Notes: generated from the letters alone by a model not told the origin. DNA of 64,000 nt from Cylindrodendrum hubeiense (GCA_014621425.1 JAANBB010000048.1:1-64000); one strand, 5' to 3'. Counted from the stretch's first letter, positions 33,392 through 45,867 are shown. Made by a program: numbers and translations.

Positions 33392-34120
33392 GTTGGCGGT
33401 TTGATGGGTATGCTGAAAGAGAGGAGAGTGGTAGGTAGAGTGAGGTTGCTGGGTAAGTTGGTGTATCAATACCTAGAGGTCTGGGTATCTGAGCTGTCGT
33501 CGAGTTGTGAGTGATTGGATCAAGGGAACATCTTTCTGGACTTCGCCATGCCCTCTTTAAATAATCTGTACTAATTATCAGATTAAAGGATCTGAGAATT
33601 GACAGTCGACATGGATGCCAATCCTTCGTCGCCCATTCGCTCCACAGTCTGATTGGTTCTCGCCATTCGCTTTTCGCGCCCTCGCGCTAGGCGAAGACAG
33701 GCCAGCGTCGCAGCGAGCGAAGAGCGAGACGCGCTGACAATCAATCGTGGCGCAGTAAGGGGCTGCGCCTCTGAGGCCCTGGCTCTTGCCGACTGCAATG
33801 CCGTGCACTTCATCCGTTGTGGAGGCAGCGCCCGAGTGGATGCGTTTTTCGCGACGCAAATCACTGGGTCTAGAGGAATTGATTCGATAGGCTCCCTCGC
33901 TGTTTACTTTGTGCTTGCTGTCGTCTCTGGAAGTTCATTTGTCAAGACCCTTCTTGGAAAGAGGGCACCCAATGAAGTGTTGCCCGCTCGTCGTCATCGC
34001 CGAACAGAATATCCCATTTAAAACTTGCTGGTCCTGGCCTCTGACAGCACCGCTAGCACTTCTGAATTCGTCGTTTCTGCTCTCTGCTCTCTCCTGGGCG
34101 CCTCGTTGACCTAGGCATAC
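33392..34120. other. intergenic between MDR gene and CHAT pseudogene
   Basis: A 0.7-kb stretch. A GC-rich block (33650-33850) gives open frames on both strands, but no family match or conserved motif. It may be an old mobile-element end. Confidence 0.4.
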
Positions 34121-35680
34121 TCAAGCAATAACTTCGAAGCGCTCTGGAAGCTTTGTGAAGTCCTCGACGAACCGGGAATCATCAATCATCCCACCGTCCT
34201 GGATCCCTTCATAAGTGATCCTGGCCATGTCAATGCAGTACTCGTCGTTGACTTCCTATAGAGCTCTAATGATGTGCCGGAAACCCGCTAATCTGAAGGC
34301 GCTCATGGGATAGATAATCTCGTCAAAAATAATTATAAAAAAAAGAAAGAAAAGCCATTATTAACCTGCCCCGTTTCACAAGCAGAGAGATATGCCAGTA
34401 ACGGTGGGCTCTTGCGAAGGTTCATACTCAAAAGTGTCTCCACCTCCAACGGATCACTCTTCCCGTTGTCCTCGAGAAGCAAGTGGCTTCTGGAAGGGTC
34501 TCCAAGTAAAAACATGGCCCTGAGAAATGAAAGATGTGGCAGTCTAGGAGCTGTGACACAATATCTTGTTTACGCCTTGCGCTCACAGGATCGATTGACA
34601 TGGACGCGTGGAGACCGCTCACCATGTTGACTTCTCGACTTGCAAAGGGAAGTCTGGTGGTCCTGGGCGTATATTCCATTGAGACAAGTAGCGACCGAGC
34701 TCGTCCCGTATGCATCATCTTTGTGTTGGTACGACGACTGTTGATAATGGCCTTGATGGACGAACTATAGGAGGACATGAGTCTGTTAATAACTGCTCTG
34801 GCTGATGCACCTCCATGGTGACCCGCAGAATGGAAAGGTAATCCACTAAGTGGCCCGGTTGGTATCTAAGATACTCGGGGCTAATTCTCATCTGAGGCGG
34901 GCATCTCTGTAACACGTAACAAATCTGAAACCGAGCTCATGTTAACTTCCCAAAGCCAAGAGAGGAGACCAGGGTCGCTAGGGTATCTTGGTTTCGTCGC
35001 TGTTTCTAGAGCTTTTCTAAACTCAGGTCTGGGAGGGCCATGGAGCGAATACAGTCGTGCAACACGATGATTGCATCGCATCGGTGGTGACTCACGTTGA
35101 CGACAACGATAGGGTGTTCGCTTGCCGCACTTTGCAAGGACTCTTCGCTGGGTATGCAGAGAAAATCTTCAAAGTCTGGCAGCTGACGAATCTTGTCAAT
35201 CGGCTCACCAATTAAATTGCCATTCTCATATCGCTGACTCGAGTTGGCACGTCCGTGGCTGGTTTGTCCAACGCATCCCGCTAGGTGAGAAATTGCTCCG
35301 CCATACCGGGATACTTGTCTTTCAGATTGAAAACTTCGCCACGCAGATCCTCAATGGACGCCGCCATGATGCTGTGTGCTGCCCGCATAGTAGCAGCTCT
35401 GGGGGTATGTGCAAGTCTGGCGACTGTGTTTGGTCTTGGTGAATAATGTCGACACTTCGGCCACTCCGTACTAGATCGGCTTCTCTGTCTATTAATAGCT
35501 AGATCTTTCTTACCACGCGTGCATTGAGCTGAAAGTACGAAACCCACGGATTGGTTGGAAGTGTAGGGCCGAAACCGCCGCCGCCACCAACCACAAGCCC
35601 CGGGGCCCTGTTTTTCAAATGTCCCAGTGCTTGAATCCGTCAGCACAAGGCTCCAATCCATGCTTTCAAATACCACCAAT
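34121..35680 (-). pseudogene. CHAT-domain protein, disrupted by Trp-to-stop changes
   Basis: The C-terminal peptidase-like CHAT region of a large fungal CHAT/TPR protein, in pieces. Reading from 35680: SIEDLRG, then IRQLPDFEDFLCIPSEE and IVVVNVSHHRC, SLHGPPRPEFRKAL, EMPASDEN, IPTGPLSGLPFHSAGHHG (34830-34870), MSSYSSSIKAI, FHFSG (a mutated catalytic HFxGH block), SHLLLEDNGK and AYLSACETGQ (the SACxTG catalytic Cys block), then AGFRHII and EVNDEYCIDMARITYEG to the stop at 34121. Three in-frame TAG stops fall where the family has Trp (WPRVWWIP and TLWEVN motifs), each explained by TGG to TAG. A low-complexity A/T insertion (34325-34365) interrupts the middle. Upstream TPR parts are absent. Confidence 0.75.
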
Positions 35681-36020
35681 AATGTTTCTCGCAGGACAAG
35701 GCATCATCCCTCCTACTGTCTCGGGTGGAGATCGTCGACTGGCCAGGGATGACACGTAAGCTCAGGGGGCTACAGAGGATATTTAAGACACCACAGGACC
35801 TCTCTTCCACCCGACATCTTTGTCGGACCTTACAGCACAGTGTGTGCCTGTAGTCTTTAACTCTTAACAGTTTTCCCCGTTATTTGATGATTCTACATCC
35901 TACTATATAATTGCATACCCTGCGCTTTAGGATTGTCAATTGCTTGCGGCTGGTGGGTGTGGTTGATTTTGCCAGTGAGCTTTCATGCTCATCTCACTAC
36001 TCTATTGACTTCAGGGCGGC
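35681..36020. other. intergenic before the membrane-protein gene
   Basis: A 340-bp stretch. It holds a TATATAA-like element near 35903-35909, the possible promoter of the next gene. Nothing else is seen. Confidence 0.3.
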
Positions 36021-38509
36021 ATGACTTCAAAGAGTGCTGAGCTCGAGCCGAGCTGCCACGGTGCAGACTCGAATTCCTGGTTGGAACTGCAAGAGGTCTT
36101 TGCTTCATTACAAGATCCTCGAGTCATGTTTCTAACGCAATGTAGATTGATGAATCTGTGGCGTCTACAGAGACTGCTTCATTCATGCGACTAACTCTGG
36201 CGAACCCTGAGAATCATCGGGCGACCAGACCTTTCCCCGGTACGATTCAACACAGTGACCAACATCCAACTTCTTCGTCTTCAACAACTCTGCTACATGA
36301 CCAAGTCTCTACAAGAGATTTCTATAGAACCTCTCTGATCGCAGCACCGCCTGGCTCTCGAGCCCCCCATACCCGATCCTCATGGAAACGAACACCATAT
36401 GTTTCTGAAAAATACCAAAAATTAGGGGATTCTCCAGATGCTTCACCATCGACCAAGAATACTAAGTGGTTTACGAGACGTCCGAAATGGAGCCCCGGCC
36501 CTACGGCTCTTATGGCATTCTTCAGGTCATTCAATGGAGAGGAGCATCAGAAGGAGGTTTGTAGCAAAAGCAGACTGGCAGCCATACGGCATTTCGCCCT
36601 TTTTCATTTGCCATCTACGGCAATTACCCTTGGACTCCTCACCTTATACCTTTCCAATTTCCGTTGGCCATATCTCCATCCAACTGCCGACGAGGCAAGT
36701 GCACTACAATACGCTGCGAAAGCACACGAATCACTCATCCTAATTTCCTTGACGGATATACTCTTACACAGGATTTGCTACGGCCTGCTGGAAAAAGATG
36801 GCATCTCCATCGGCTTCATCTCTTCGGTCTTTTCGCTCGGCTCTCCAATACAATATCTTGTCAGCTGGGAGTTCTGGGCCGCGTTATTCAACCCAACCAC
36901 AAACGCCAGCTATCACAGAATGACAGGCGTCGTCATCTTAGTCCTTTCTCTTCTCGGAATCAGTGCCAGCCCTTTCTCAGCAGTCATAATGATTCCTGTG
37001 CCAGGGTGGTGGGAGATTCCCCGCAACGATGCATTCTGGGAAAATCCACGCGAGGTCAGGTATATCTCCGGAAACCCTTACCAGTTGAAATTCGACTCTG
37101 GCGATGGAGTTCAAACGGAGTGGTGCGAGTCAAATTCAGATAACTTCACTTGCAATGTGCAAAGTCTCGAGCCGACCTTGCAGGAATTCGGATCCGTTGT
37201 CCGCGACCCACCGATAGTTCCATATCAAGCAAACATAACATACGACACCTCGAGAAGAACGAATGAGAGACCCATATCACTATCAACAGTCGAGCATTCG
37301 AATTTGACGTTTGCCACATGCCCTATGAGCTTTCTAGTGGGGGCACTTACCTGGTTTCCAAACTACGCCCCACCGGTTAGAGATGGCCGTCTTTTGGTCA
37401 AGCCTCAGCCGAGAAATACTTCTATCGCGATGAAGTGGGAACAGCCCATTGTGGCTGTCCAGTGCGAAAATACCTCACTTTCTAAGGACGTTACAACATT
37501 CTCCTTCCAAGGCGGTGTCCACCAAAACTTTACGTTGGATTTCAATACTGATGGTGAAACTGGAATACTCAGGCGCTTGAGAGCAAACGAAACCGGATTG
37601 ACGGATCCTCTTGATCCCCTTTTTATGGACGTTCGACATAAGATTCAGCCTCCAGCTAGTGCCGCTGTATTGTTCGCAAATCGTACAGATTTGAGCGAAG
37701 CTCGTCTCTGCCTCATTCATGCTCGTTGGGTCGAAGGAGAGGTTTGGCTACATAGGCAGCACTCGCTGGCTATTCAAAGTCACCTAGATTTTTCAACTCA
37801 AGAAACTCTTGACTACTTGCAGCAGACTTCGACAGCCGACAACACCATAGCACTGGGAAGTGGGTTTTTGAACGATGTTGGCATTTCGTACAAGAATTCC
37901 ACGAAAACGCCATTCAATCCAATCTATCGAGAGGCAATGCGTTTTTGTACTGAGGAGGCAAAAGAAGACATGGGAAGATGTCTGGCCATCATTTTGGCTA
38001 CTTATATTACCGATGCTCTAGCAGTATCGACAGAATTACAGGAACATCCAGAATACGACTATGAGCACCCACCGGCAAACAGACAAGATGTGGTCATTGA
38101 ACAAACATACTACAACAACAACTATGCTTATATCTTTCGAAATAGCGCTACCATACCTTTTGCCTTCGCTGCCTTGGTGCTTCACGTTTACATTGTAATA
38201 GCTCATATCGCATTTATTCTGTTTCCTTCGGATCCATGGTTCAGCTCGACGTGGGGAAGCTTCGGGGAATTACTGGTTCTTGCGTTGCGATCAAAAGCTG
38301 CAGACGGACTGGAGAATGCTGGTGCGGGTGTCGCCAGCTCGCAAACTTGGAAGAGGACAGCAACAGTGAGAGAACTTAATGGTGATAGGCAGTTGCGAAT
38401 GGTCATAGAACCCGAGCGGAGAAAGGGTCAATCTGTGGAAGATGCAAATGAGAGTGACGGAAAGGGCTACCATATGGATCGCGTCAAGGCTGGCGTGAAA
38501 TACAGCTGA
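36021..38509 (+). CDS. large multi-pass membrane protein, unknown function
   Basis: About 775-800 aa. The main exon is open from 36158 to 38509. An upstream first exon (ATG 36021, MTSKSAELEPS, to 36095) may splice to IDESVASTE at about 36149 with a weak donor (gtcttt). Otherwise the first ATG in the main exon is 36185. N-terminal membrane segments are LPSTAITLGLLTLYL, SLTDILLHRIC, IGFISSVFSLGSPIQYLV and TGVVILVLSLLG. A long glycosylatable extracellular loop with paired Cys (WCESNSDNFTC, many N-x-S/T) follows. One last membrane segment (PFAFAALVLHVYIVIAHIAF) precedes a cytosolic tail. This domain order is common in uncharacterised mould membrane proteins. Function is not known. Confidence 0.82.
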
Positions 38510-39474
38510 AAATAACGCGTTATTGGCAAGAGATGAGTGTGCCACATGAGAGCGAGGGACTCCCTTCTTAAAGACTGCATATAGACGATCCATGGCGCGG
38601 AAATAATCTTGATAGTAGAATGGGCACCAAATCTCATATGTCACTTCTGGCAAGTAAGTTATATTCACCCGACACCGTAGTAGATACTAAACCCAGAGAG
38701 ATACTTGTGATAGGTCTGCTTAGTACCATGAAAAATACAGGGTATACGGTAGGCGGAAAGTGGGCTCCTATGGTAGGGGAGGGCCGCGTGCCCCAGCAGC
38801 TACTAATTTAGTTAGCGACTAGATTAGGGGGTGGGACGCTGCTGGGCACATGGCCTCCAAAGGGCGGCTCTTGAGATCTTGATTCGAAGTGGAATGAGGC
38901 GATGGTGAGGGACAGAAACGGTCGTTTAGGGGATAAGATGCCAAAACCTGGCGTACGGAAGGGGAAAAAGCCCCGAGAGAGCAGGGTGAGTGGGAGTATG
39001 CACTCTACGTATAGATACAGACGTGAGCGCGTGTGGGCGTGAGAATCCACCAGCCCAGTGCGTTGGAAACCCTGCTTTCCGTACTATCTACTCTGATCCC
39101 GCCTCGCCATTACTAGACCCGCGTCATGACATCATGCCTGGGGCCGAACTTTTTCTTGGTTGCAGCTCTATTAGCAGAATCTAGTTCTAGACATATTGGG
39201 GTCAAGATGCAGTCAAATCTCGGATCAATAAAAAGTTTCCATATTACATTATATTTTTATTCCAAAGAAATCTGTCGGTTAGGGGGGGTTCAGTCTGGTG
39301 GATAATCTCCGTGAGCTTGTTATTCGATGCAGATTCATTGGTAGTCCACTATTGTTTATTTATGTTCCTACTCTAAATATGTACAGATGAATGAAAATTT
39401 TGTGTAAAGCTGGATGCTCGAAGTAATGGCTGTAGCCAATTTGTCCGTCCAGTATTTGCCAGTATGAAAGCGCC
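38510..39474. other. intergenic, converging 3' ends
   Basis: A 965-bp stretch between the convergent membrane-protein and SnoaL-type genes. Short open frames at 38620-39184 have no family signal. An AT-rich patch lies at 39230-39260. No gene is supported. Confidence 0.5.
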
Positions 39475-40689
39475 TTACTGAACCTGGGCTAGAATGGTAA
39501 GAGGATCGTTGAGGAATTTAAGGTGAGTGATAACACCATCCTGCCAGCGTGCAATAGTGAATTGCCTAACCGATATTTTGTTGCCATTGGCCTGAATAGG
39601 GGCTTCGGAAAGATAATCTGGAACTTCAAACGCTCCAGTTAATGTCCCAGTCAACGTGGATACTGCCACGGTCCAGTCACCAGATCCCAAGACCTGGTTA
39701 GAAGCCAATTTCAAGTCTGGGAATGCTCTTTTGTTTTGCTTGATGACATCAAGGTACTGGTCAAGGGTGAGAATTTTGCCATCGAGATCGACTCCATATA
39801 CCTTGATATCCTTGGAAAACTTCAAGCTCTTGGCGGTGATACTTCCCTTGTTGAAGGCCGCCTCATAATCATGGTAAAGCCCTTTGTTCTTCTGAGCATT
39901 ATCCGCTCCGGTTTTCGATAGCGGGACTGAATGGTTGCTCAAAGAAAGTCCGACGGTTGGCTCGTTGGGGAGAGGGGAAGGGAGGAAGCCCAGCTGACGA
40001 GTCTGCTTCATACCATCCGCCCAGATATACTTGATCAGAATTTTGCCATCCTCCCAATAGCCAAGGGTGGCCATTTCAATATTGAACCCGCGGCCAGTAG
40101 GTCCAGTCCAGCCATTTGGGCCCTGAATTGGCCCAGTGTTGGTCCCAGTCACATCTGTAAGGGCGAAGGTCCAATTGCCTTCACCGAACCGGATCTTGTA
40201 AGGGTGGTTGTGAGGTCTGACATCAGGGAATGAGGCGAATGTCGTCATCATATCTTGTACATGCTGTGCCATGTCGTACTCATGACCTCCAGGCATGTAA
40301 ACGATTGTCTCATCCGCGTGGTTGAATTTCGCAAGGTCGCGGGAAACGTAGGCATCATCCGACACTTGCATCTGTCGGAGATTCTGTTCAACAGTCCAGG
40401 GACCCGAAGCTGCATCAGATCTACTGTTGTAAGGGCAAGTCCCGAGTGCACCGCACGTGAGAGGCGCTATATGGACTTTAGCATGCCGTCTGGTTGAATT
40501 AAATACGATCTGCTGTTACTTACTTGTTATAACGCAACCGGTATAGCCTTTATCGGCTCGAGGCTGGTTTCCAAGATGAATGCTCCGAGGAACAGGTGGA
40601 AGATGAAAGCTTCCAATGCATGCAAGAGTGTTTCCTGCCAATCCCAAGAGCCCCCAGGCAGTCACTTGAGAAGTACTAGAGTAACGCAT
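39475..40689 (-). CDS. double SnoaL-like (NTF2 fold) protein with signal/anchor peptide
   Basis: Protein of 388 aa. Exons 40524-40689 and 39475-40475 join in frame. The N-terminal hydrophobic stretch (WGLLGLAGNTLACIG) suggests secretion or anchoring. Two tandem SnoaL-like domains are visible: FASFPDVRP with GNWTFALTDVTGTNTG (residues about 130-180) and RAFPDLKLA with GDWTVAVSTLTGTLTG (about 300-330). This is an internal duplication. SnoaL-type folds act in polyketide cyclisation or as hydroxylases, or serve as plain ligand-binding folds. The gene is divergent from the NmrA-like reductase at 41629, so the pair may share a promoter. The substrate is unknown, and no polyketide synthase lies in the window. 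Confidence 0.85.
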
Positions 40690-41628
40690 GATAGCCAAAC
40701 AGTAAGAATATTGTGTAAATGAGTGGCAGAAATTCTGAAAGAATAACTGATGAATATGGTCTAAGAGACTCTTGATGGGACTTGGGATGAATAAAAATGA
40801 AGCGGAATCAGTTTGATCTTGTACTGTTGATCTTCTAACGCCACATGGATCGCTTATGGAGATATTGGGCAAGCAGTGCCTTCATGCCGTCTGTCAGTTT
40901 TGCGCTCACCTCGTTTGTCATCCAACAAACCTAGTTGAAGATGGCCGAGAGCCTCAGCGTGTGTAAAACAGACGACGTGTTCTGCATCGCTCCACGACTT
41001 GTGATTGTCGTTTGGTCCTCAAATTCACACTCCTGAAATGTACACCCCCCTTGCCGCGCGGGACACAGAGGCTGAATTTGAGTTTAGTCTCACGAACCCC
41101 CGTTTAGCGTAGTAGAGCGGTAGATTTCGCGCGCGTGAGCTTAGTAACAGGGCTTCGTATCAGAGCGACGGGGGTAGCTATGCATGCCCATCGAAAAACG
41201 GGTATCTAAAGGAGCAATTAAGTTGACACTGACGCCAGTGCCCCGGGCCTAGCTAACAATGTGTACTACTGCAACTACATGCTGCAGGAATAATGTGATG
41301 TTGGTGGGTGCCGGAACATCTGTTCGTCGCGATCTACACACAATACCACCTCGGCTCGCTCCCTGTGGCGTCGCGCGCGCATAGTAGGTTCATTTCGGCA
41401 TACTGGCCGATGCTGATGGCCGCTAGCGCTCAAATCCTCGCGACGTGGAGTTTGCTCGGTAAGTGTGAAGGATCTGAGCCCGAACTACGACTTCCAAGCC
41501 TCCTCTGCGCAGATGAACATCAAACAAAGGTATATAGAAGGGACTTTTCCCTCTATTTAGAATCTGGAATATCGCTCCCTTAACTGCACTCTAAATCACA
41601 TTACAACGATTGCAACTTTTATTTCAAC
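40690..41628. promoter_or_regulatory. shared upstream region of SnoaL-type and NmrA-type genes
   Basis: A 939-bp divergent promoter region. No CGG-N3-CCG palindrome was found by eye. A GC-rich patch (41050-41170) shows no tRNA-like fold I could verify. No gene is seen. Confidence 0.4.
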
Positions 41629-42652
41629 ATGGCAGCGGCTCTCAGAAACGTGCTACTACTTGGGGTATTTGCATGAATCTTTTTATCGCCATTGAGTTAG
41701 AACTAACATCTATAACAGGGTGCAGGCACTGTGGGGCCTTCTATCATCAAAGCTCTTCTTGCCAAGGGGACTTTCAAGGTCTCCGTCCTCAGTCGTCCAG
41801 ACTCCAGGTCTACGTTTCCGCCAGATGTCGCCAGACTCACAAGCGACTTCACTGCATCCTCCCTAGCTAAGGCTTTCACAGGACAAGATGCAATCGTTGA
41901 CCTGCTCGCCCAAAGTTCTCTGGATGATCGCAAGAAATTCATTGACACAGCAGCTGAGGCTGGTGCAAAGCGATTCATTCTCAGTGAATACAGCGGAAAC
42001 ATGGAAAACAAAGCCAATGTATCCATCTTGCCTTTGTTTGCAGAGCGTGTAGCAGTACGCGAATATGCCAAGGAAAAGAGCGATGCCAACCCTAAGTTTT
42101 CCTTCACGGCACTCTCAAATGTCCCATTTTATGACTGGGTATGTCTTCCACTATTTGCCGCGCTTGGTTTGTCAATGCTAATCGCACCATCTTTAGACGA
42201 TTAAAAATGGCTTTATTGGATTTAATCTTGAAACCCTTACTGCTACGATTTACGGGGATGGAGATCAGCCGAGTAGCATGACCACACTAAGCTCTGTCGG
42301 TCAAGCCATCGCCGGCATCCTCTCCAAGCCTGCTGAAACAGCAAACAAAGGGTTGTTCGTCGCCTCTTTCACGCCCACGCAGAACGAAATCTTGGCGACC
42401 TTGGAGGAGATAACAGAGAAGAAGTGGGCAATCAACAAGATAAGCATTACTGATGCTATTTCTCAGGGCTTTCAGGCGCTAGGAAATGGGGACATGTCAG
42501 GGTTCATCGGTGTGTTGATGGGCAGTACCTACGGACCTGAGAATGGGAACAACTTCCCTGAGAACGGTGGCGTGAGCAACAAGCTGCTTGGGCTTCCGAA
42601 AGAGGATCTCAAGATGGTTACTAAAGCTGTCGTCGAGGGAAAGGATGTTTAA
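41629..42652 (+). CDS. NmrA-like / isoflavone-reductase-type NAD(P)-binding protein
   Basis: Cytosolic atypical short-chain dehydrogenase of 303 aa. Exons 41629-41664, 41719-42138 and 42197-42652 join in frame. Splicing of the 36-nt first exon creates the glycine motif LLLGGAGTVGPSI, the NADP-binding GxxGxxG. SVLSRPDS follows as the beta2 Arg region. AKRFILSEYSGN is the beta5 segment with the Lys/Ser of this group, and NVPFYDW and TIYGDGDQP mark the substrate side. Fungal members reduce phenolics or quinones or sense redox state. It lies between a double SnoaL protein and a Zn2Cys6 regulator, so a small metabolic cluster is possible. Confidence 0.92.
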
Positions 42653-43788
42653 GGGAATCGCAACCAAGGCTAGCAAACTCACATTAGGCACATCTAAGCT
42701 CAAAGGCTTTGTGCAGTAGAGAGTGTGCAACAGGTCATCAAGCTATTTCATATGTATCCGGTTATCAGGGAATACCTCCTGAACTTGATTCTAGACAAAA
42801 GTCTGTAACCAATGCAGTTGGATGATTTGGTGTTTCCTGGTGAACATCTAACCACCATATGGCTGATTTGTTGTCCTCGCTGTTCATCTCAGTCGCCGAC
42901 TACCTTAATTCCGGCTGTCATGGCATAGTCCACGTAGTTCATTCGCTTACTCAGGTTTGATGCAGTATCGCCAGTTGTCCAACCAACCTGGTGCTCTGCG
43001 GAGCTTGTGGACTTTGTCCAACTGCTGAGTAGCAGCTTTGAAGCTTGAATGAGTGGGTCTGGATGACATCACCTCTATTTCAAGCTAGACTGAGGCAGGA
43101 AGCATAGGAATTGTATGTCTTCTGTGATTTAACGAGCTAAGAGGGGAAAAGGGGCCGCTGTCGGCCTTTGGGTCCGCGATGTCAGCTGTTGCCTTATAAA
43201 TTAGGTGTAAATCGGGACGCTGCGTGAACCACACTCTTTAACGTTAGGGCTACTCGGTGGGTTAACTAAGCGTGGCGGTTAGACCCCCACCTCTCCCTTC
43301 GAGAGATGGTATCATAACCTATAATTATATTAATTATATAATTACCTTTTTTAACTTTATATTTTCCCTTGATTTTTCTCTACTATTAGTTATGCCTTGT
43401 AACGGTCGTGCTCGTGGGTTACTCTATACAGGGTATAGGGTAGGTGGCGAGGTGGTTGTATCTGCAGCAGGCCGTAGGGTCTATGTTAGCAGAGCGGCAG
43501 TGACGTTACTTACCAAGAGTTAGACGCGGGTTGGTGTTACGTTTGGTAATGCTCAATCGGATGAGCTGAGCGAGTCAAGATGATTGAGGTAACCAGGTTG
43601 TATTGTGAATACCCAGTGGAGCCAGTATAATGTGTGCTTAGTCAACCCCCCGAGTAATACGGGTCCTTCGGCCTCAAATAATTCCCGAGACCGACCCAGT
43701 CAAAGCTATATGAGAGCGAGGCTCCAATCCATCCACCTTCTTGCCATGTAATACTACCTACCCAATGTGATCCTGGGGTGAGGTTCAC
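42653..43788. other. intergenic before the Zn2Cys6 regulator
   Basis: A 1.1-kb stretch. An AT-rich patch (43320-43370) is followed by CTATACAGGGTATAGGGTAGGT (43424-43445), which recurs in similar form near 50856-50875 and may mark old mobile elements. The open frame 43272-43523 is low-complexity and not supported as a gene. Confidence 0.45.
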
Positions 43789-45867
43789 ATGTCCAGCAAG
43801 TCACATCCGCGGTCATCCGCCGGCACGAGGGAACGATCCTGTGCTCTATGCCACCACCGCAAAGTTCGTTGCGACAAACAATTGCCATGCTCTCAGTGTG
43901 CCCGAGCTGGTCAATCATGCCTTTATCCGCAGATTGGGCAACCAGTTCGCCGTGCACGAAAGACAACTCTTACAGATGTATCAAGCCGAGTCTCCGACTT
44001 GGAGAAGACAATCACCGCTGTATCTGTCGATCGTCGAGAGATATCCCCTATGACCCATTTCCCACCGACGTCGGCTCCGCCCTCAGTTGCGACAACCCAG
44101 GCTACGGTCTTAGAGAGGGACAATATGCGCGCCAGCGACGAGATACTGCTGAAGAAAGGGTCCTCAAGTCAGTACTTCGGCGAAACATTGGTATCGAGGA
44201 TCATTAAACAGGCAAAGACATTGGCATTCCCTCAGATGTGTCATGAGCGCTAACAAGCTCTAGGAACATGATGTTCAATCAGTGTTTACAATACCAAAGA
44301 ACGAATCGCCACCGCCGCTTATCGACTCTCCATTCAACCCAATCGGGATTCTTTCCAATCCGTCCTTTTCTCGCCCTCCTTCTAGCTATCATCCCCCAAA
44401 GTTGACAGCTATTCAACTATGGAAAGCTTTTCTCTATAACGTCGACCCGTGTGCCAAGATTCTCCACATTCCCACAGACGAAGTAACGATATATACTGTG
44501 ATAGATAATCCAAGCAAGGCATCTACCGAGGCTCTAGCACTTTGCTATGCTATTTATTATGCTTCTACGGTGGCTTTAGATTCTGCTGATGCTGTGCCAA
44601 TTGTGGGGGAGAACAAGTCGGCAGCTCTTTCTCAATTCAAGAGTGGTCTAGAACAGGCTATGGCCCATTGCGAGTTTCTAGAGAATCCAACCGTTATTTT
44701 ATTACAAGCCTTCGCTATCTATTTGGTAAGTAATGATTGAGAGGCGACGGAATACTACTAATATCAACTCTCCAGACTGCCCTCCGCGCCCACAACTCTG
44801 GTAGAGGTATTTGGACCTTGAATGGCCTTGCCATAAGAGCAGCGCAATCAATCGGACTGCATAGGGATGGGAGTAAACTTGGCCTCTGCCCTTTCGAGTC
44901 TGAAGTACGCCGTCGGCTATGGTGGCATTTTCTTGGTCGAGATGGACGAGCTGCAGAAGACTATGGGCTGCAAAGTATATCTAACCCCAGCCTAATGTCT
45001 GGAGCCGATCTACCACTTAATGTGGACGACAGCGACCTATATCCGGAAATGGCAGAACTACCACAGCCTCATGCGGGCTGGACTCAAATGACACTAGCTC
45101 TTGTGGCGATCGAAACAACTCGAGCGCGAGTTCGCCTTTTACAAACATGTTATCAGTCCAAGGGTATACTACAAGAGGAGGTTAGGTCTCAGATCGTAAA
45201 TGACCTGAGATTTAAAATCGAGCAAATCTTGAAACACTGTAACCTCGTTATTCCGCAGCAACGAATGACATTTGAGATATCGCGATTTGTTTTTCGAAAG
45301 GTCGATCTCGTCTCGCGGCAACAATGGCAAATTTTGAACCACACCAATGAACAACCGTCCTCCATCACAGAGGAGAACCTATTTGAAGCACTGGGCACTT
45401 TGAAAGAAGCGGATAGGATACAGAGTGACGACTTGCTTAAACCCTTCAGATGGCACATGCGCGCTTACCCTCAGTTTGACATTACACTTTTCGTCTTGTG
45501 GTATTTGTCTATGCAACCTCATGGACCGAATATAAGTCAGGCATTGACGGCAATAGAATCCCATTTGGAAAGTTTAGTGGCGCCGGATACAGACTTTTTA
45601 CAAGGCTCACAGTTGGGTGTGCTTGTGACTCTGAAACGTGTGGCTGCATCTATCAAGCAAAGATCCGAGCACAGGAATGACACCAGGCCTACAGCGGAGC
45701 ATCTGACTCCATCTGATGCAGAGGAGTGTATAGACCCTGGATTCATGGAGGTTGGGAAGGAGTGGGACGATTCTCAGCAGGGTGTTGGGACGCAACAATT
45801 TCAGAGCTGGAGCAGCTTTCTGGATGAGTTTATGCTTGACGAGGGCGACATTTCTTGGGCGTTTTGA
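43789..45867 (+). CDS. Zn2Cys6 transcription factor with fungal_trans domain
   Basis: Nuclear regulator of 658 aa. Exons 43789-44211, 44264-44725 and 44776-45867 join in frame. A complete zinc cluster (Cys 18, 21, 28, 34, 37 and 44; C-x2-C-x6-C-x5-C-x2-C-x6-C) is followed by a heptad-like coil (VSSRVSDLEKTI). The middle fungal_trans region contains LWKAFLYNVDPC, ILHIPTDEV, GLAIRAAQSIGLHRDG and EVRRRLWWHF. Intron 1 begins with GC (CAG/gcaaag) and ends with a standard ctaac branch and tag. This choice preserves SRIIKQ-EHDVQSVF, the usual family wording, whereas a GT alternative would delete six conserved residues. It may control the adjacent NmrA/SnoaL genes. Confidence 0.92.

Noticed and set aside
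33578..34021. open frames on both strands between the MDR gene and the CHAT pseudogene
   Set aside because: GC-rich stretch with no recognisable domain; both strands equally open.
41080..41170. possible tRNA gene in a GC-rich intergenic patch
   Set aside because: I could not fit an acceptor stem, D-arm, anticodon arm and T-loop consensus.
43272..43523. 83-codon open frame before the Zn2Cys6 gene
   Set aside because: Low-complexity Ile/Phe-rich first half, no family, and part of a possible mobile-element remnant.
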